Of a DNA stretch of 64,000 nucleotides, positions 22,539 through 34,010 are shown one piece after another (the first letter of the stretch is position 1; every line of letters begins with the position of its first letter). The stretch spans positions 13,491,174 to 13,555,173 of the forward strand of contig CM044959.1 in assembly GCA_024516035.1 (NCBI GenBank). The letters run 5' to 3'. The notes beneath the pieces were generated by a model. The model was given only the letters and a program-made list of their open reading frames with translations, was not told the DNA's origin and ran no database searches. The stretch comes from Bactericera cockerelli (taxonomy: Eukaryota; Arthropoda; Insecta; Hemiptera; Triozidae). Both the position numbers and the translations under genes were made by a program.

Positions 22539-22599
22539 CTCCCTGTAGAGTCTCTCTGTCTGCCATGATTACACTTAAGTTTTCACCCCTCGCGAAATT

Positions 22600-23195
22600 T
22601 AAATTATTCGTTTTATAAATATTAACACGTTTATAGTAGAGGTTATTTATTAACTACACATAAAAGGTTCAATAATCTAATAATAACTATAGGTGGTCGG
22701 TCGGTAGGTAGGTAGGTAGATACATAGACACATTAAAATAGGTTTTACATCTTTTAATTTTATTTACATGATTATTTAATTAAACACTTAATGCTAATTA
22801 AAAATAGAAAACTTGGAAACATTAATTTATTCTTATTAAACGAAGGACAAATAATTTTAATTTATTTTATTTTATTTTATTTCGTATGCTTGTTTTTTAT
22901 ATTATCATTTTTGAAAAAAAAATTTTAGCATAATTTTGGGGTACTTTATCCCCGCTCAGAGAGCAAGGAATATTTTTAGACATTTTAACTTTCGTTTACG
23001 TACTATTTTTATCAAAATCACGATCCTAAATTAACGTTGACGCGCTGAACTATCACACCAGAATGATTTTCTGAAATGCACTTATTTTAAGAAAATCAGA
23101 AGGTTTTAAGAACCACATTAGAATGCCGGCATCCCATTTCCGAGTACAGATTCCGAACGCAGCCTATTTATCATCATGACAATTAGGCAGCCCGT
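22600..23195. other. AT-rich upstream region of the transposon gene
   Basis: No ORF. Presumably carries the promoter of the minus-strand gene; no TATA element could be singled out. A GGTCGGTCGGTAGGTAGGTA microsatellite-like run lies at 22693. Confidence 0.35.
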
Positions 23196-24487
23196 GATAA
23201 ATAGACAGCCGTAACCAAATATAGAGGTCCACTTTCCCATAGTGGACAGCACAGTATTTTGTGTTCTGTTTCCCGATACCAATTTACAAGTAGGATGCTG
23301 GCATTCGATTTCATATTATAATATCCTATTTTGTACAGCGTATTTGGAAAGCCCGTGATAAATAGACCACTGCAGACTAGAATTCAATGCTGGCAATAGA
23401 TAGTGGACAACACATTATTTTGTGTGCTATTTCCCGATACCAATTTACAAGTAGGATGCTGGCATTCGATTTCATATTATAATATCCTATTTTGTACAGC
23501 GTATTTGGAAAGCCCGTGATAAATAGACCACTGCAGACTAGAATTCAATGCTGGCAATAGATAGTGGACAACACATTATTTTTTGTGCTATTTCCCGATA
23601 CCAATTTACAAGTAGGATGCTGGCATTCGATTTCATATTATAATATCCTATTTTGTACAGTGTATTTGGAAAGCCCGTGATAAATAGACCACTGCAGACT
23701 AGAATTCAATGCTGGCAATAGATAGTGGACAACACATTATTTTTTGTGCTATTTCCCGATACCAATTTACAAGTAGGATGCTGGCATTCGATTTCATATT
23801 ATAATATCCTATTTTGTACAGCGTATTTGGAAAGCCCGTGATAAATAGACCACTGCAGACTAGAATTCAATGCTGGCAATAGATAGTGGACAACACATTA
23901 TTTTGTGTGCTATTTCCCGATACCAATTTACAAGTAGGATGCTGGCATTCGATTTCATATTATAATATCCTATTTTGTACAGCGTATTTGGAAAGCCCGT
24001 GATAAATAGACCACTGCAGACTAGAATTCAATGCTGCCAATAGATAGTGGACAACACATTATTTTTTGTGCTATTTCCCGATACCAATTTACAAGTAGGA
24101 TGCTGGCATTCGATTTTATATTATAATATCCTATTTTGTACAGCGTATTTGGAAAACCCGTGATAAATAGACCACTGCAGACTAGAATTCAATGCTGGCA
24201 ATAGATAGTGGACAACACATTATTTTGTGTGCTATTTCTCGATACCAATTTACAAGTAGGATGCTGGCATTCGATTTCATATTATAATATCCTATTTTGT
24301 ACAGCGTATTTGGAAAACCCGTGATAAATAGACCACTGCAGACTAGAATTCAATGCTGGCAATAGATAGTGGACAACACATTATTTTGTGTGCTATTTCC
24401 CGATACCAATATACAAGTAGGATTCCGGCATTCGATTCCAGATTACAGTATCCTATTTTTGACTGAGCATTTGGAAAACCACTGGCA
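23196..24487. repeat. 161-bp satellite, right arm of the transposon
   Basis: AAATAGACCACTGCAGACTA recurs at 23360, 23521, 23682, 23843, 24004, 24165 and 24326, an exact 161-bp period. Diverged units lie at both edges. Each unit also holds GTAGGATGCTGGCATTCGAT and ATTTCCCGATACCAATTTAC. The inner copies are nearly identical. Confidence 0.97.
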
Positions 24488-24764
24488 CATAGACCAGAAT
24501 GCAATGTTGGCTATGTAAAGTGTACTGCTTGATGTTCTGGCATCCTTCATTGAAGTGCAGCCTTCTACTTTTGACTAAGAAATTGACTAGCCCAAATTTA
24601 AACATACCACCATACTCACCAGTCCATAGTTCACCGCAGCATCCTATCATCTAATACGGCTCTAAATTTCCAATGACAATTCAGTGGAATGCAAACATTC
24701 AATTCCAGACTTCAGTGAAAAAAAATTATCTGAACATCCAAAATAGACAAGCGTGCGGACTATC

Positions 24765-24905
24765 TGTTTTCACGGCAGTCTATTCATTTTCACGCAGTCT
24801 ATTCATTTTCACGGCAGTCTATTTATTTTTTGTGTCAGTCTATTTATTTTTTGTGTCGGTCTATTTATTTTTTGTGTCAGTCTATTTATTTTTTATGTCA
24901 GCCAA
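24765..24905. repeat. 21-bp subterminal repeat, right arm
   Basis: About six units of GTCTATTTATTTTTTGTGTC or variants with TTCATTTTCACG. This is the inverted counterpart of the left-arm AAATAGAC units. Confidence 0.9.
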
Positions 24906-25065
24906 AAAAGGAATAAAAGTGATTTTGGATGCCAATGGAATTGTAATATCGTCGGCTACTTTTTTTCTTCGATGTTTAAAATAGGGTGATCCCTCCAATA
25001 CTAGGGTGCTGCAGCCTATTTTTTACCTTACGATGCCACAAAATAAAAATTTTTTTCTCAGTGTA

Positions 25066-25714
25066 CAACAAGATAGTTTTCACTGCTGAGCCAGTGATTC
25101 CTGTGAGTTATCTATTGGGGGAGTACAACATCAGACTTTTTGACATTATTATGTCGTCTAAAGTGTCTAAACTAGAATGTCAAACTTTTGTGTCACACAC
25201 AAGTACGCAAATCCAAACCTTTTGGAACTCGAATACCAACGAATGCTAAGTTAGGTTTACAGTATCAAGTATTTTTTATTATTATTATTATTTTTGAGAA
25301 AATTTGCATCAAACACCGACGTAAATAAATTACTATGAGCCAGCGAGAAGGCAATTTTACCGTCTAAAATCAGTATAAACAGAAAAGTGAGAACTTGTAC
25401 TAGATGAACATAAATCAACCTCTTTTACTTTTTTTTTTTTGCCCTGGAACCGTCCGTCGAGTGGCATAACCTACTTGAGGAACTACTATTAGTATCCCTT
25501 ACTATCGCTAGGTTTCATACTTCAATTGTTTTCATGTACAACGCCGTCTATCGCCGCATAAACAAGACAATTAAATGTTGTTTTCGTCTGTCGAGCATCA
25601 ACTAGTATTTGATTATTCAGGAAAGTCTGGACGAAACCGGTTAGGTAATCAACTACTCGAGCGAGGCATTAATTCATCAAGTGGCACTGGGGGGACGAGT
25701 TCCTTGAGCCGGAA
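25066..25714. other. No gene recognised
   Basis: AT-rich flank right of the transposon. Confidence 0.4.
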
Positions 25715-26135
25715 AACAGACTGCTAGAGTGGGATAATGTGTCCCACTATATCGACAGTTCAGAGAAAACTGCAAGCGTGATGGGACCTATAGTGTCCGG
25801 AACCAACAGTGTCTTGCAGACTACTAGAGCTAGAGTGGGATAATGTGTCTCACTATATCGACAGTTCTGTGAAAACTGTATAGGCGTGATGGGACCTAGT
25901 GTCCGGAACCAACAGTGTCTTGCAGAATACTAGAGCTAGAGTGGGATAATGTGTCCCACTATATCGACAGTTCTGTGAAAACTGTATAGGCGTGATGGGA
26001 CCTAGTGTTCGGAACTAACAGTATCTTACAGACTACTAGAGCTAGAGGGGGATAATGTGTCCCACTATATCGACAGTTCAGAGAAAACTCAGGTGTAATG
26101 GGACCTAGTGTCCGGAACCAACAGTGTCTTGTTTG
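25715..26135. repeat. 106-bp tandem repeat, four copies
   Basis: GTGGGATAATGTGTC(T/C)CACT begins at about 25729, 25835, 25941 and 26047. Each unit also contains CTATATCGACAGTTC and GTCCGGAACCAACAGTGTCT. Confidence 0.95.
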
Positions 26136-26867
26136 GGAAGTCACGATTTTATTGACAAAAAGCACTCTTTCAGTCCGGCGCCTGCAGAAGTATTTCTAAA
26201 TGTACCTTTTTTTAAACAAATTTACGGGTTCAACCCATGTGTACCTATCTAAAATATGGGTTACAAAATCATATTCTTAATACATAAGACTTATTTCAGA
26301 ATTTTCAGATAGTTTTCAAGGATAGCAAACAAAAGCACTTTAACACAAAAGTCCAATTTAATTTATTGTAAAGTGAATATTTATCAAAACTCAAAAGGTC
26401 ACTAAAAAGTACAACTCAAGAGGATAGATTTTAGACAACACGCCGTTAAAACGCGTGTGTTTTGTTCCTTTTTTTTTATCATTTAGCTTTTAAAAAATAT
26501 TTATTTCATTCATCTCAGTTATTTAATTGGTTTTGACATTTGTGTAATCAATTAACGTTGTCTATGAAATGTAAGTTCATTGCATTCTTCAGATTTGCAA
26601 TTTTAATTGAGGTTTTGTACTTGCTTACTAATTTGCTGTGCGAGTAAATCATTAGTCAAGTGCAGAATAGTTCACAAGACAAATGTCAAATAGCGGAGAT
26701 TGTTTTCAAATAGTTAACAAACGATGTGAAATTTACCTCACAAATGAAGTTGAAATAAGAAATGTAATGCAACCATTAAAATCCGAGTGTAACGAGGACT
26801 TAATCATGTAAGTTGAATTTTGAATTTTGTCCTTCCTAGTCTCCCCTGCAAACGGTTCAAGATCATC
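26136..26867. other. No gene recognised
   Basis: AT-rich DNA with short frames only. Confidence 0.4.
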
Positions 26868-27065
26868 AGCATAGAGTGGTGTCATCGACAATGGTAGCCA
26901 GACAGTGGAGGAATGACTCAGCACTTCCACCACTGTCTTTACAAGGAGGCTAATAATTGACAAGGGCCGCCAGAACCAAGCCAATGCTGGTCTACTCCCT
27001 GTTTTTAGTTCCCCAGGAAGGTTGTTGGTCTACTCCCTGTTTATAGTTCCCCAATCAGACGGTTC
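26868..27065 (+). repeat. Interspersed repeat R-E
   Basis: Same order of motifs as at 5063: GTGGTGTCATCGACAATGGT, CACTGTCTTTACAAGGAGGC, and two tail units with GGTCTACTCCCTGTTTATAG. Confidence 0.75.
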
Positions 27066-27705
27066 AAGATAGCGAGAAATAAATATCCGCGCGAACGACC
27101 TGTCTACTGACAGAGTTAAAGCACCTAATAGAAAGGGGGGAAAATGAATTAATCCAAAGAAACATGGCTTATCGAGAATAGTGAAAAACGCAATTTACTA
27201 TCGCATATAGTAAAACCAATGAAGTGTCCATTGGTTTCAATGGAGATATCTATAATTGTGTTATCAATAATTTTGCTAGAAGAACTTGCGGTGTGGTCAG
27301 AAGATATCGGTTTCGTCCTTACGAGAGTCTGCGGGCAGAACGCAGAAGAAGATTAATTTCTGCGGTAGGGGAGTTCACTCTCACGATAAGGTGGTTCTGA
27401 TTCTGCCAGATCCAACTAGGCCGAAACAAGATCTACATTAATCTAATCTAGAAGATTCTGACCCGTCCACAAATACAATGTTACGAGAATTCGATACCGA
27501 GCTTGTACTCGAAGAACAAAACTGTCAATGGGTATGTAGGATTTTAATGAAAGAGGTATTATGAAAATTCACTGGTATGTGCACTGGTAGTCAGTGGCGT
27601 TGCCCCCCCTCCCCGAAATTTCCAAGAAACCCCAGCAAAGATGGAATATACGTTAGGCGAGATTTCTGAGCCCACCTCAAACCCCCCCCCCCCTAATAAG
27701 AGTAA
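27066..27705. other. No gene recognised
   Basis: Contains CGAACGACCTGTCTACTGAC near 27093, repeated in diverged form near 32278. Otherwise unremarkable, with a C run near 27681. Confidence 0.35.
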
Positions 27706-27797
27706 TAAGACACTGAGTAGGGTTAGGTGGTAGAATATGCTTTGAGCATTAACCTTGCCTGGTGGTTACCTTCTACTAAAGAGTATTATTATTATAA
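27706..27797 (+). mobile_element. SINE-C, 3' fragment
   Basis: Matches only the 3' body: ACTGAGTAGGGTTAGGTGGT, GCTTTGAGCATTAACCTTGC, and a tail ending in ATTATTATTA. Confidence 0.75.
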
Positions 27798-28895
27798 AAT
27801 TCCTACACCAAGTCAGGCTATGTTTGGCCAACAGTCATCCCTGTTGTTGCGAGTTCGATTTTCACACGAGGCAAATATTTCTTTCCGAATCTTTGCTAGA
27901 GAAGTGGCTTTTTTTTATTTATCCAATGTGCTTTAACTTGTTAATAGCAAGTCGTTCGCGCGGAGAAGTGTCTTTCATCATCGAAGAATTTTAATATTTT
28001 TCTGAAAAATTTTCACATCATGATCATAATCATTATTAATTTGTTTTCATAAGAATTCCTTTTGTTTCAGTTGCAATGCATGGTGCATATTTTCTTTATT
28101 TGTTTAATACAAATTAAAGGGGATAGAGCTATTGTTTACTTTTCCATTATGCAAAATATAAGAGGAATCATTGAATTTTCTTATGTCTCGAGAACGAGAA
28201 GACATTCCAGACGACTCTGATCCTCTGAGAAAATTCATCTGGAAAAACCACATGGAGAGTTGGAAACGGATAGCATATGTCTTGCTCGCTATCTCTGGGA
28301 TGCCATCATACCCGTCGCTATCTCTGCGGTTATGCCACAGCACCACCAACACAACACCATCTCACGCCTGATTGACTCGGTGGAATTTGGTTGTGTCAGA
28401 TCACCACACCGTCAGTCGTCACACCTTGATCAGTGCCGCGGATTCCACAACATGCTCACAGTTCCGCGATACAAGGATACACAGATCAGTGTCGTAGTGA
28501 CAGGAATGTGACCAGGTCCGTGATAAAGCCGTACCGTCGCGTCGTGTCTCAAGGCAGAAATGTGTGAAATTCCGGAAAATGTCAATGTCGCAGTAAACGG
28601 ACTTGAGAAACCTAAAATTTCGAGATTTTTCACCAAATGGTCTCAACTATTTCTCAGATTCAACGCACCGAGACCTCTAAGTTTTCAACACTAAAAAATA
28701 TATACCCTCTCTTTTATTTCAATGTAGTCGTATTTTGCATGTTTTGTGAATGTAAATCAATTTTAGCTGCTGTTCCTGCACTGTTCACAATATTGGCTAT
28801 TGACCAACATTTTTTTTTTTATATGTATTAAGATGAGTGTTTCACAGCCTTTTTTATTTCGTAGCCATGAAACAGGAGCTACTGTAGACGCTTGT
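27798..28895. other. No gene recognised
   Basis: The plus-strand frame 28171-28371 (starting MNFLMSREREDIPDDSDP) and the frames overlapping it have no domain that could be identified. Confidence 0.35.
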
Positions 28896-29110
28896 GGTCT
28901 GTGTTGTATAGTGTGCCTCCCCTCTGATGGGCGAGAAGTGACACAATACTTCCCATTTAGGTGCTGGGTCAACTCGAGCGCACCGGAAGGTATCCCTTGC
29001 AAACAACTGTAACCAAATTTTGAATACATTTTTTTGTTGGCGCGGGGGATCGAACCCGGGACCTTCCGCATGGCAAGCGAGTGTTTTAACCACTGAGCTA
29101 TTCGTGCGCT
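28896..29110 (-). mobile_element. tRNA-derived repeat, Gly(GCC)-like head
   Basis: The reverse complement reads ATAGCTCAGTGGTTAAAACA, CTCGCTTGCCATGCGGAAGG and box B GGGTTCGATCCCC. The acceptor stem does not pair well, and a T-rich junction follows. This suggests a SINE or tRNA pseudogene rather than a functional tRNA. Confidence 0.6.
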
Positions 29111-30035
29111 CTGCGGATCATTTCATTTCACCATGGATTGTAACATTTGTAACATACTTGAGACTGACTTTGATCTCCACACTATCTTATCAAGTTGAAC
29201 AGACATCTTATCAGTACCCTGGATTACTATATGGGTACAATGTGTGTAAGACACGTAAGTGTTTACCCATGAGAATTTACGTGGAGTCACCATTTACTTT
29301 TAAATGATGACGGAGTGCTGATAACGGAATTTGTAGGTTCGTTATCACAACTACTATTGCAGGAAGCTGAAAAACAATTGATATAGATAATGGGCAATTG
29401 AAGTAATGATATTTTTCGGTTCTAAGAGCGGTCAGCTACTAGAAAAGATGGGGTTTTAGTGGGTGAAAATCCCACACCCCAGGCGAGGATTAGTTGAACC
29501 TAGGTGTCTTAAAAAAATCATGTCTGTGATAAATTAAACCTACCATGCCCCTTGCTACATATAAGAGTTCTGTATCTCTGGTGTCTATCATATATCATAA
29601 AAAAGCTTACACAATATTTTGAAAGTAAGATTAACATGAGCACAATAAAATAAATACAACAGATTAATGGATAATTCTCATGTAAACTTTCATGTTTTAA
29701 TTTACCATGGAATGGAATTTAATATTGAGTAAATATAATAATCATTAACTACAGTAATAATAATAATATCTATTATAAAAAAGTACCATTTACCAACACA
29801 ACATGTGAGAGAATCACTTCTTGAACATCATCATCATCAGAGATAATATACAAAACGCTTAATTACTTTCCAAGTGTAATCACAGGTGTAATGAGGTCGT
29901 CAATAGGAATTAAGAAACTCATCGTGCCATTGCCTTATATGAGGAGAAAACACGCCGATATTGCACACACACACTCAACCAATGCGGTTCTGTCGACTGC
30001 AAGCCACCGTCATGATACTACCTCTTGGCATTGTT
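29111..30035. other. No gene recognised
   Basis: AT-rich. GGGTTTTAGTGGGTGAAAAT and CCCACACCCCAGGCGAGGAT (about 29450-29490) recur in similar form at 34775-34825, marking a low-copy repeat. Confidence 0.4.
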
Positions 30036-30420
30036 TTATTTGCTGGAGTTTGAAAAAAAAAAACAACAATGCTTTCCATATACTAACCCACAAAACAAGA
30101 GGACTGAATCCCCTTAGTGTAGGGTAGTAGCATTAAATATGTGTTACCTATTATACTTATTATGTACAATTATTAATGCAAATAAATCACAAATTACAAA
30201 TAGGTATACCTACCTTATTTGCTAAAGTTTAAAAAAAAAAACAATACTTTCTATTTACTAACCCACATAACAAGAGGACCGCATCCCCTTAGTCAAGGGT
30301 AGTAGCATTAAATATGTGTTACCTATTATACCTATTATGTACAATTATTATTGCAAATAAATCACAAATTACAAATTACAAATAGGTATACCTACCTTAT
30401 AAGTTTTTTTAAAAAAACAA
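30036..30420. repeat. ~179-bp tandem duplication
   Basis: Units start at TTTGCTGGAGTTT (30039) and TTTGCTAAAGTTT (30218), with a partial third. Both contain GGGTAGTAGCATTAAATATG and ACAATACTTTCTAT or ACAATGCTTTCCAT. Confidence 0.9.
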
Positions 30421-30596
30421 TACTTTCTATACGTACCTTGTAGGTGATAGCAAGTAAAAAAAAAACAAAAAATCATACCAGAAATTTCAAGTCGGAGTTT
30501 CAACCAATCAGAGCGCACTAGAGTTCGACTTCAGGAAACAGTCTGGCTTATCCAGCTTGGAACCTGTCCTATAATTTGGCCCTAATGGTGAATTTG
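30421..30596. other. Diverged mobile-element remnant
   Basis: TTTCAAGTCGGAGTTTCAAC and GGAACCTGTCCTATAATTTG resemble parts of the foldback MITE at 63576. No gene is seen. Confidence 0.35.
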
Positions 30597-30720
30597 GCAA
30601 GTGCATTGGTAGTCAAGTGGTCAAAGCGCTAGTCTGTTAATCCAGGTAGCGTAGGGATCCGTTGGTTCAAATCTCACCCAGTGCATGAATTTTTCCTCAT
30701 TAATTTGAGTTTGTAATTTT
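30597..30720 (+). mobile_element. SINE-C, 5' part
   Basis: TGGTAGTCAAGTGGTCAAAG, AATCCAGGTAGCGTAGGGAT and box B GGTTCAAATCTC. It breaks off after TTAATTTGAGTTTGT. Confidence 0.8.
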
Positions 30721-31216
30721 AATTTGAGTCAAAACAAAACAACACAGATAATTACAAATTAATATGAAAATAAATAATTAAGTAAAAAAGAAGCCAAGTG
30801 TTTTCTATCTTCAAATTATTTCGATAATATATGTATGTCCCAACTATTAAAGGGCGGGCTTAGTGAGACACTCTTCCACTATACTGTGAGATCTGTGAAT
30901 ACTTCTTAAAAGTGTGCATAAAATGGACACTTGGACAGACATTGAATAAGTGAGTGAGCCAAATTGAACAATCTCTCAGCTTCGGAGCCTTTTAGCACTA
31001 TCGCGGTTTGATCTCGCAAGAATTCGCAATGGTTGCGAATTCTGTTGCCATGCGAAGTGAGAGAAGGAATTCGCGCCGATCTCACGAATCACTGGCACCG
31101 AAGGAAAGGACCGAGATACCAGCCAGACGAGCGGACCATACATGGAGTTCAGACTCATTGGATGCGAGTCAATGAGATCAATGAGTCTTGAGCTCTGCGA
31201 TACCTGAAGTTTAGAA
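30721..31216. other. No gene recognised
   Basis: A short inverted repeat GAATTCGCAA / TTGCGAATTC lies near 31020-31042. Confidence 0.4.
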
Positions 31217-31368
31217 CCGACCTCAGTAGCTTGATCGATAAGGCGGTGGACTTGTAACCTGGTGGAGGTCGGTGGTTCAAGTCCCCCCCGGTTTCAGCGT
31301 AGATTTAGTAAAGCAAGTTCAAATAGTTGTGATATCATGAAAGTGATACAACACAAAAATGATGGTAA
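31217..31368 (+). mobile_element. SINE-D
   Basis: ACCTCAGTAGCTTGATCGAT, box B GGTGGTTCAAGTCCC, and the body TTTCAGCGTAGATTTAGTAA with TTGTGATATCATGAAAGTGA. Confidence 0.85.
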
Positions 31369-32575
31369 CTTTTTTTTAACCTAAAGTTTAGACTTGAAAT
31401 CATATTGAGAGTGAGCAAGCTTTGTCGAACGGCGTACATTTACTGTTTTTGGCAACGAGTAAGTAATTTAGGAGGTACACCAATTATTTTTGACACTGAT
31501 ATCTAAAATCACACAGGTATATTTATCTCACAAACGGTTCATAGGTATTAGAAACATTCAAACGTGAATCTTTGTGTCAAACGTGCATATTACAGTCGTG
31601 TCTCATATGATAGGCATTGAACACAAGTAGACTCCTCCATGCATTTATACCTACTACCATTAAATGGTTTATTACCACTTCTCCATGTATTCAGATGGGT
31701 TGCGCATATTCAATCTATGCCACCACAATGCGATACCTATTACAAAAGACATCATAAACTCTTCTGATTATATCACAAGACATGTTGCGAAATTTTGACA
31801 GTGCAATCTATCGCGAATCTCCCGTCATCCCAGCATATTAAATGCTTGCAACACTCTCATGGAGTGGCGTCTAACTGTGCCTATAATAGCAATTTGTGCA
31901 TATTCCACTGGCGTCTAACACTGTCTATGCAACTCATAGATTGATACACTATTATAAACGACACCTATAAATTAGTGGATATGTTCCGTCCATAATAATA
32001 GATCAATATATTTAATGGACATTGTGATGGAAAGTTGATGAGTAAGAAATGCATTTGACAGAATTGAAATGAATTTAAATATCCCTTCGGGCGATCAATT
32101 CATGGCATAACTGTTTCGCGTTTCAATAATAATTTAGAACTGATTGTACATCGTCAAAGTTTAGTGGAGCATAGACTACTGACGAAAAGGTACCCTAAAG
32201 CTGACATCAGGAAACCTACAAGTACATACATAAAAATAAAATATGGAACTACTTATATTAAAAATAATATCGGCACGAACGACCTGTCTGTCGACTAGGT
32301 AAAAGCGCTTAAAAGGAAAAAATATATTAATAATATGTAGGGAATGTAGGGATACTAATCAAACACCTCGGCCGAAGTGTGAAGAACGACCAATACAAAG
32401 AAAGAGAGATGTACAATCACAGAAAATTTTCAGCTAATTTCATGAAATTTACAACTTTAACAGCAGAAAAATTATGTGTGCTCATGCTCATCCCAGGAGT
32501 GATATAGAAATTACTCACAGCCTCGAGCCTTGAACCACCGACCTTCAAGTTACCAGTCCTCGCCCTTCGCACAAT
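31369..32575. other. No gene recognised
   Basis: AT-rich DNA, apart from a copy of the CACCTCGGCCGAAGTGTGAA repeat at 32366-32408. Confidence 0.4.
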
Positions 32576-32650
32576 AGAATATATCTTGTTTATACTGCTG
32601 AGGTAAGACTGAAACGTCCCTTAATTTCAGCAGTCAAACAGGTCCTATGT
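32576..32650 (-). mobile_element. SINE-A, 3' fragment
   Basis: TTTATACTGCTGAGGTAAGA and TTCAGCAGTCAAACAGGTCC align loosely to the complement of the SINE-A tail. Confidence 0.4.
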
Positions 32651-32799
32651 ATTTCATGGGTGAATTAATAATGATATTTAAGAGTATTCTAATAAAAGCT
32701 TTTCGAAGACCCAAGGATCAAAATTCTAGAAGGTATTAAATTTTATCTATCTGGCAAGCTGCTCCATGATTTACATGACAAAACAGCTCGCCCATGCAT

Positions 32800-33118
32800 G
32801 ATACGGCCCAAGGTAAGGCTTTACAAATAGTCTTCCTAACCCTACTCTGTCCCGGTAGCTCAGTGGTAAAAGCGGCACTGTGAATCCAGGTATACCACAG
32901 GTCGCGGGTTTGAAACCCAGCCGGGACATGACAAGTTATCCTCCCATTTGGGATTTTTACCGCATAATAATATGTCTTGGGCTTACTGCTGGAATAATGG
33001 GACTTAATAGTCCTAATCGGGCAGTATAAATAAGGCGATATTATTATTATTATTACTCTACACAATGAGGCATTGCCGTACATCGTTTCAGGTCTGAATT
33101 CAGCGCCACCGTGAAAAT
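32800..33118. mobile_element. Copy of the 853-1594 repeat family carrying SINE-A
   Basis: Flanking the SINE at 32849 are CTTCCTAACCCTACTCT and CTCTACACAATGAGGCATTG, then TGAATTCAGCGCCACCG, which resembles the end motif of the 853-1594 element. A SINE-free version lies at 34990-35100. Confidence 0.5.
32849..33053 (+). mobile_element. SINE-A, near full length
   Basis: GTCCCGGTAGCTCAGTGGTA, box B GGGTTTGAAACCC, ATTTGGGATTTTTACCGCAT, GGGCAGTATAAATAAGGCGA, and an ATT tail. TACTCT flanks both sides (32843-32848 and 33054-33059) as a likely target duplication. Confidence 0.85.
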
Positions 33119-33436
33119 ACACCAAAAGGTATATGTCACTCCGGCGGTGAAAGGTGTGACCTGTTACATGTCATTGGTCTACTTAAAGGTCGCAACGATG
33201 AAAACAAAACGAGTAGGAATTCATAGTACTCGTACAGAGTTGCACTAGTATATAAATGCAAATTGATAGGAGTTCACCAGAATACGGTAAGTCACAGACT
33301 CGTAGCAGCACCTAATCAAAATACAGAACAAAAATGCATTTCTATGTAAATGTTCCCCAACGAGAGCGGTTCCCAAACTGGTGAGCCACTAGAGTCTTTT
33401 TTTTTTCATCTTTATTTTTATAACCTTTGATTGATG
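33119..33436. other. No gene recognised
   Basis: Unremarkable. Confidence 0.35.
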
Positions 33437-33632
33437 TTCTCGTAGGATCACCCAAGTTCAGCGAGGTGAATACTTCGTGATGCTGGCATTCCGGCCCAAC
33501 CCAGGCTGGGTGAGGTTAATGTGGGTAGCAGGTTTGTGAGTTTCCTGCAAAAGGAGGGTAACACCCCTATCATGATATGACCATGCAGTTGAAAGCGATG
33601 TTAAACCCCAAATTAAAAAAAAAAAAAAAAAA
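33437..33632 (+). mobile_element. 5S-SINE, 5'-truncated
   Basis: GATCACCCAAGTTCAGCGAG, the central CCCAGGCTGGGTGAGGTTAA, then GATATGACCATGCAGTTGAA and GCGATGTTAAACCCC before a poly-A of about 20. Confidence 0.85.
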
Positions 33633-33848
33633 AAAGATTGCCAATGTTTGTGAGAGACTCACAGTGGACTTATTGTTCTTACCAAAACTAAAGCCCTTTT
33701 TTTTCTTCTTTCTTTTTTTTAACTCTACTAATCAACTTATTGCTAAATGCAAAACACAACTATTACCTAGACCTAAATAAGCACCTAATGTAAGAGTGGG
33801 AAAAAAAAATCGAAATTTTCTACAAAATACAAGACCAGTGTAACTCAC

Positions 33849-34010
33849 CCACACATCCTTGTTAGTGGCGGGGTTGCACTTGGTGTACACTTTGGCCCCC
33901 AGTCGGGACTCCACGATGATGACCGCTGATTTGAGGGCCAGGAATTTGGCGAACTTGTCCAGATCCCTTCGCTCCTCCGGGGTCAGTTTGGTACCGGTGG
34001 ACATTTTCAT
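33849..34010 (-). CDS. Autophagy-related protein 13, N-terminal exon
   Basis: Atg13 is the HORMA-domain subunit of the ULK1/Atg1 kinase complex that starts autophagosome formation in the cytosol. The exon encodes LTPEERRDLDKFAKFLALKS and then IIVESRLGAKVYTKC, closely matching the conserved metazoan Atg13 start (DLDKFxKFxALK...IVxSRLG). It ends in DVW, where animal Atg13 has DWF, at a GTGAGT donor (33848-33847). Two starts are possible: the upstream ATG at 34010, or MSTG at 34004. The second resembles the fly protein more, but the first has the better context. The open frame beyond the donor is intronic. Later exons should lie at lower coordinates on the minus strand; none was recognised. Only about 54 of several hundred residues are seen. 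Confidence 0.85.

Larger units (their letters stand above)
17863..25063 (-). mobile_element. 7.2-kb DNA transposon with CACTG ends (CMC-like)
   Basis: Both ends read TACACTGAGAAAAAAA toward the inside. The outermost TA is present on both sides and is best read as the target duplication, leaving a CACTGAGAAAAAAA inverted repeat. CACTA/CACTG termini and extensive subterminal repeats are typical of the CACTA-Mirage-Chapaev group; a TA duplication fits Mirage-like members. The arms contain inverted copies of an AAATAGACC motif and several GATGCTGGCATTCG-like motifs. The core encodes, on the minus strand, a four-exon SAM/SAMD3-like gene and a zinc-finger ORF. No DDE transposase is seen, so this copy may be non-autonomous. 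The superfamily call is an inference from the ends only. Confidence 0.75.
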
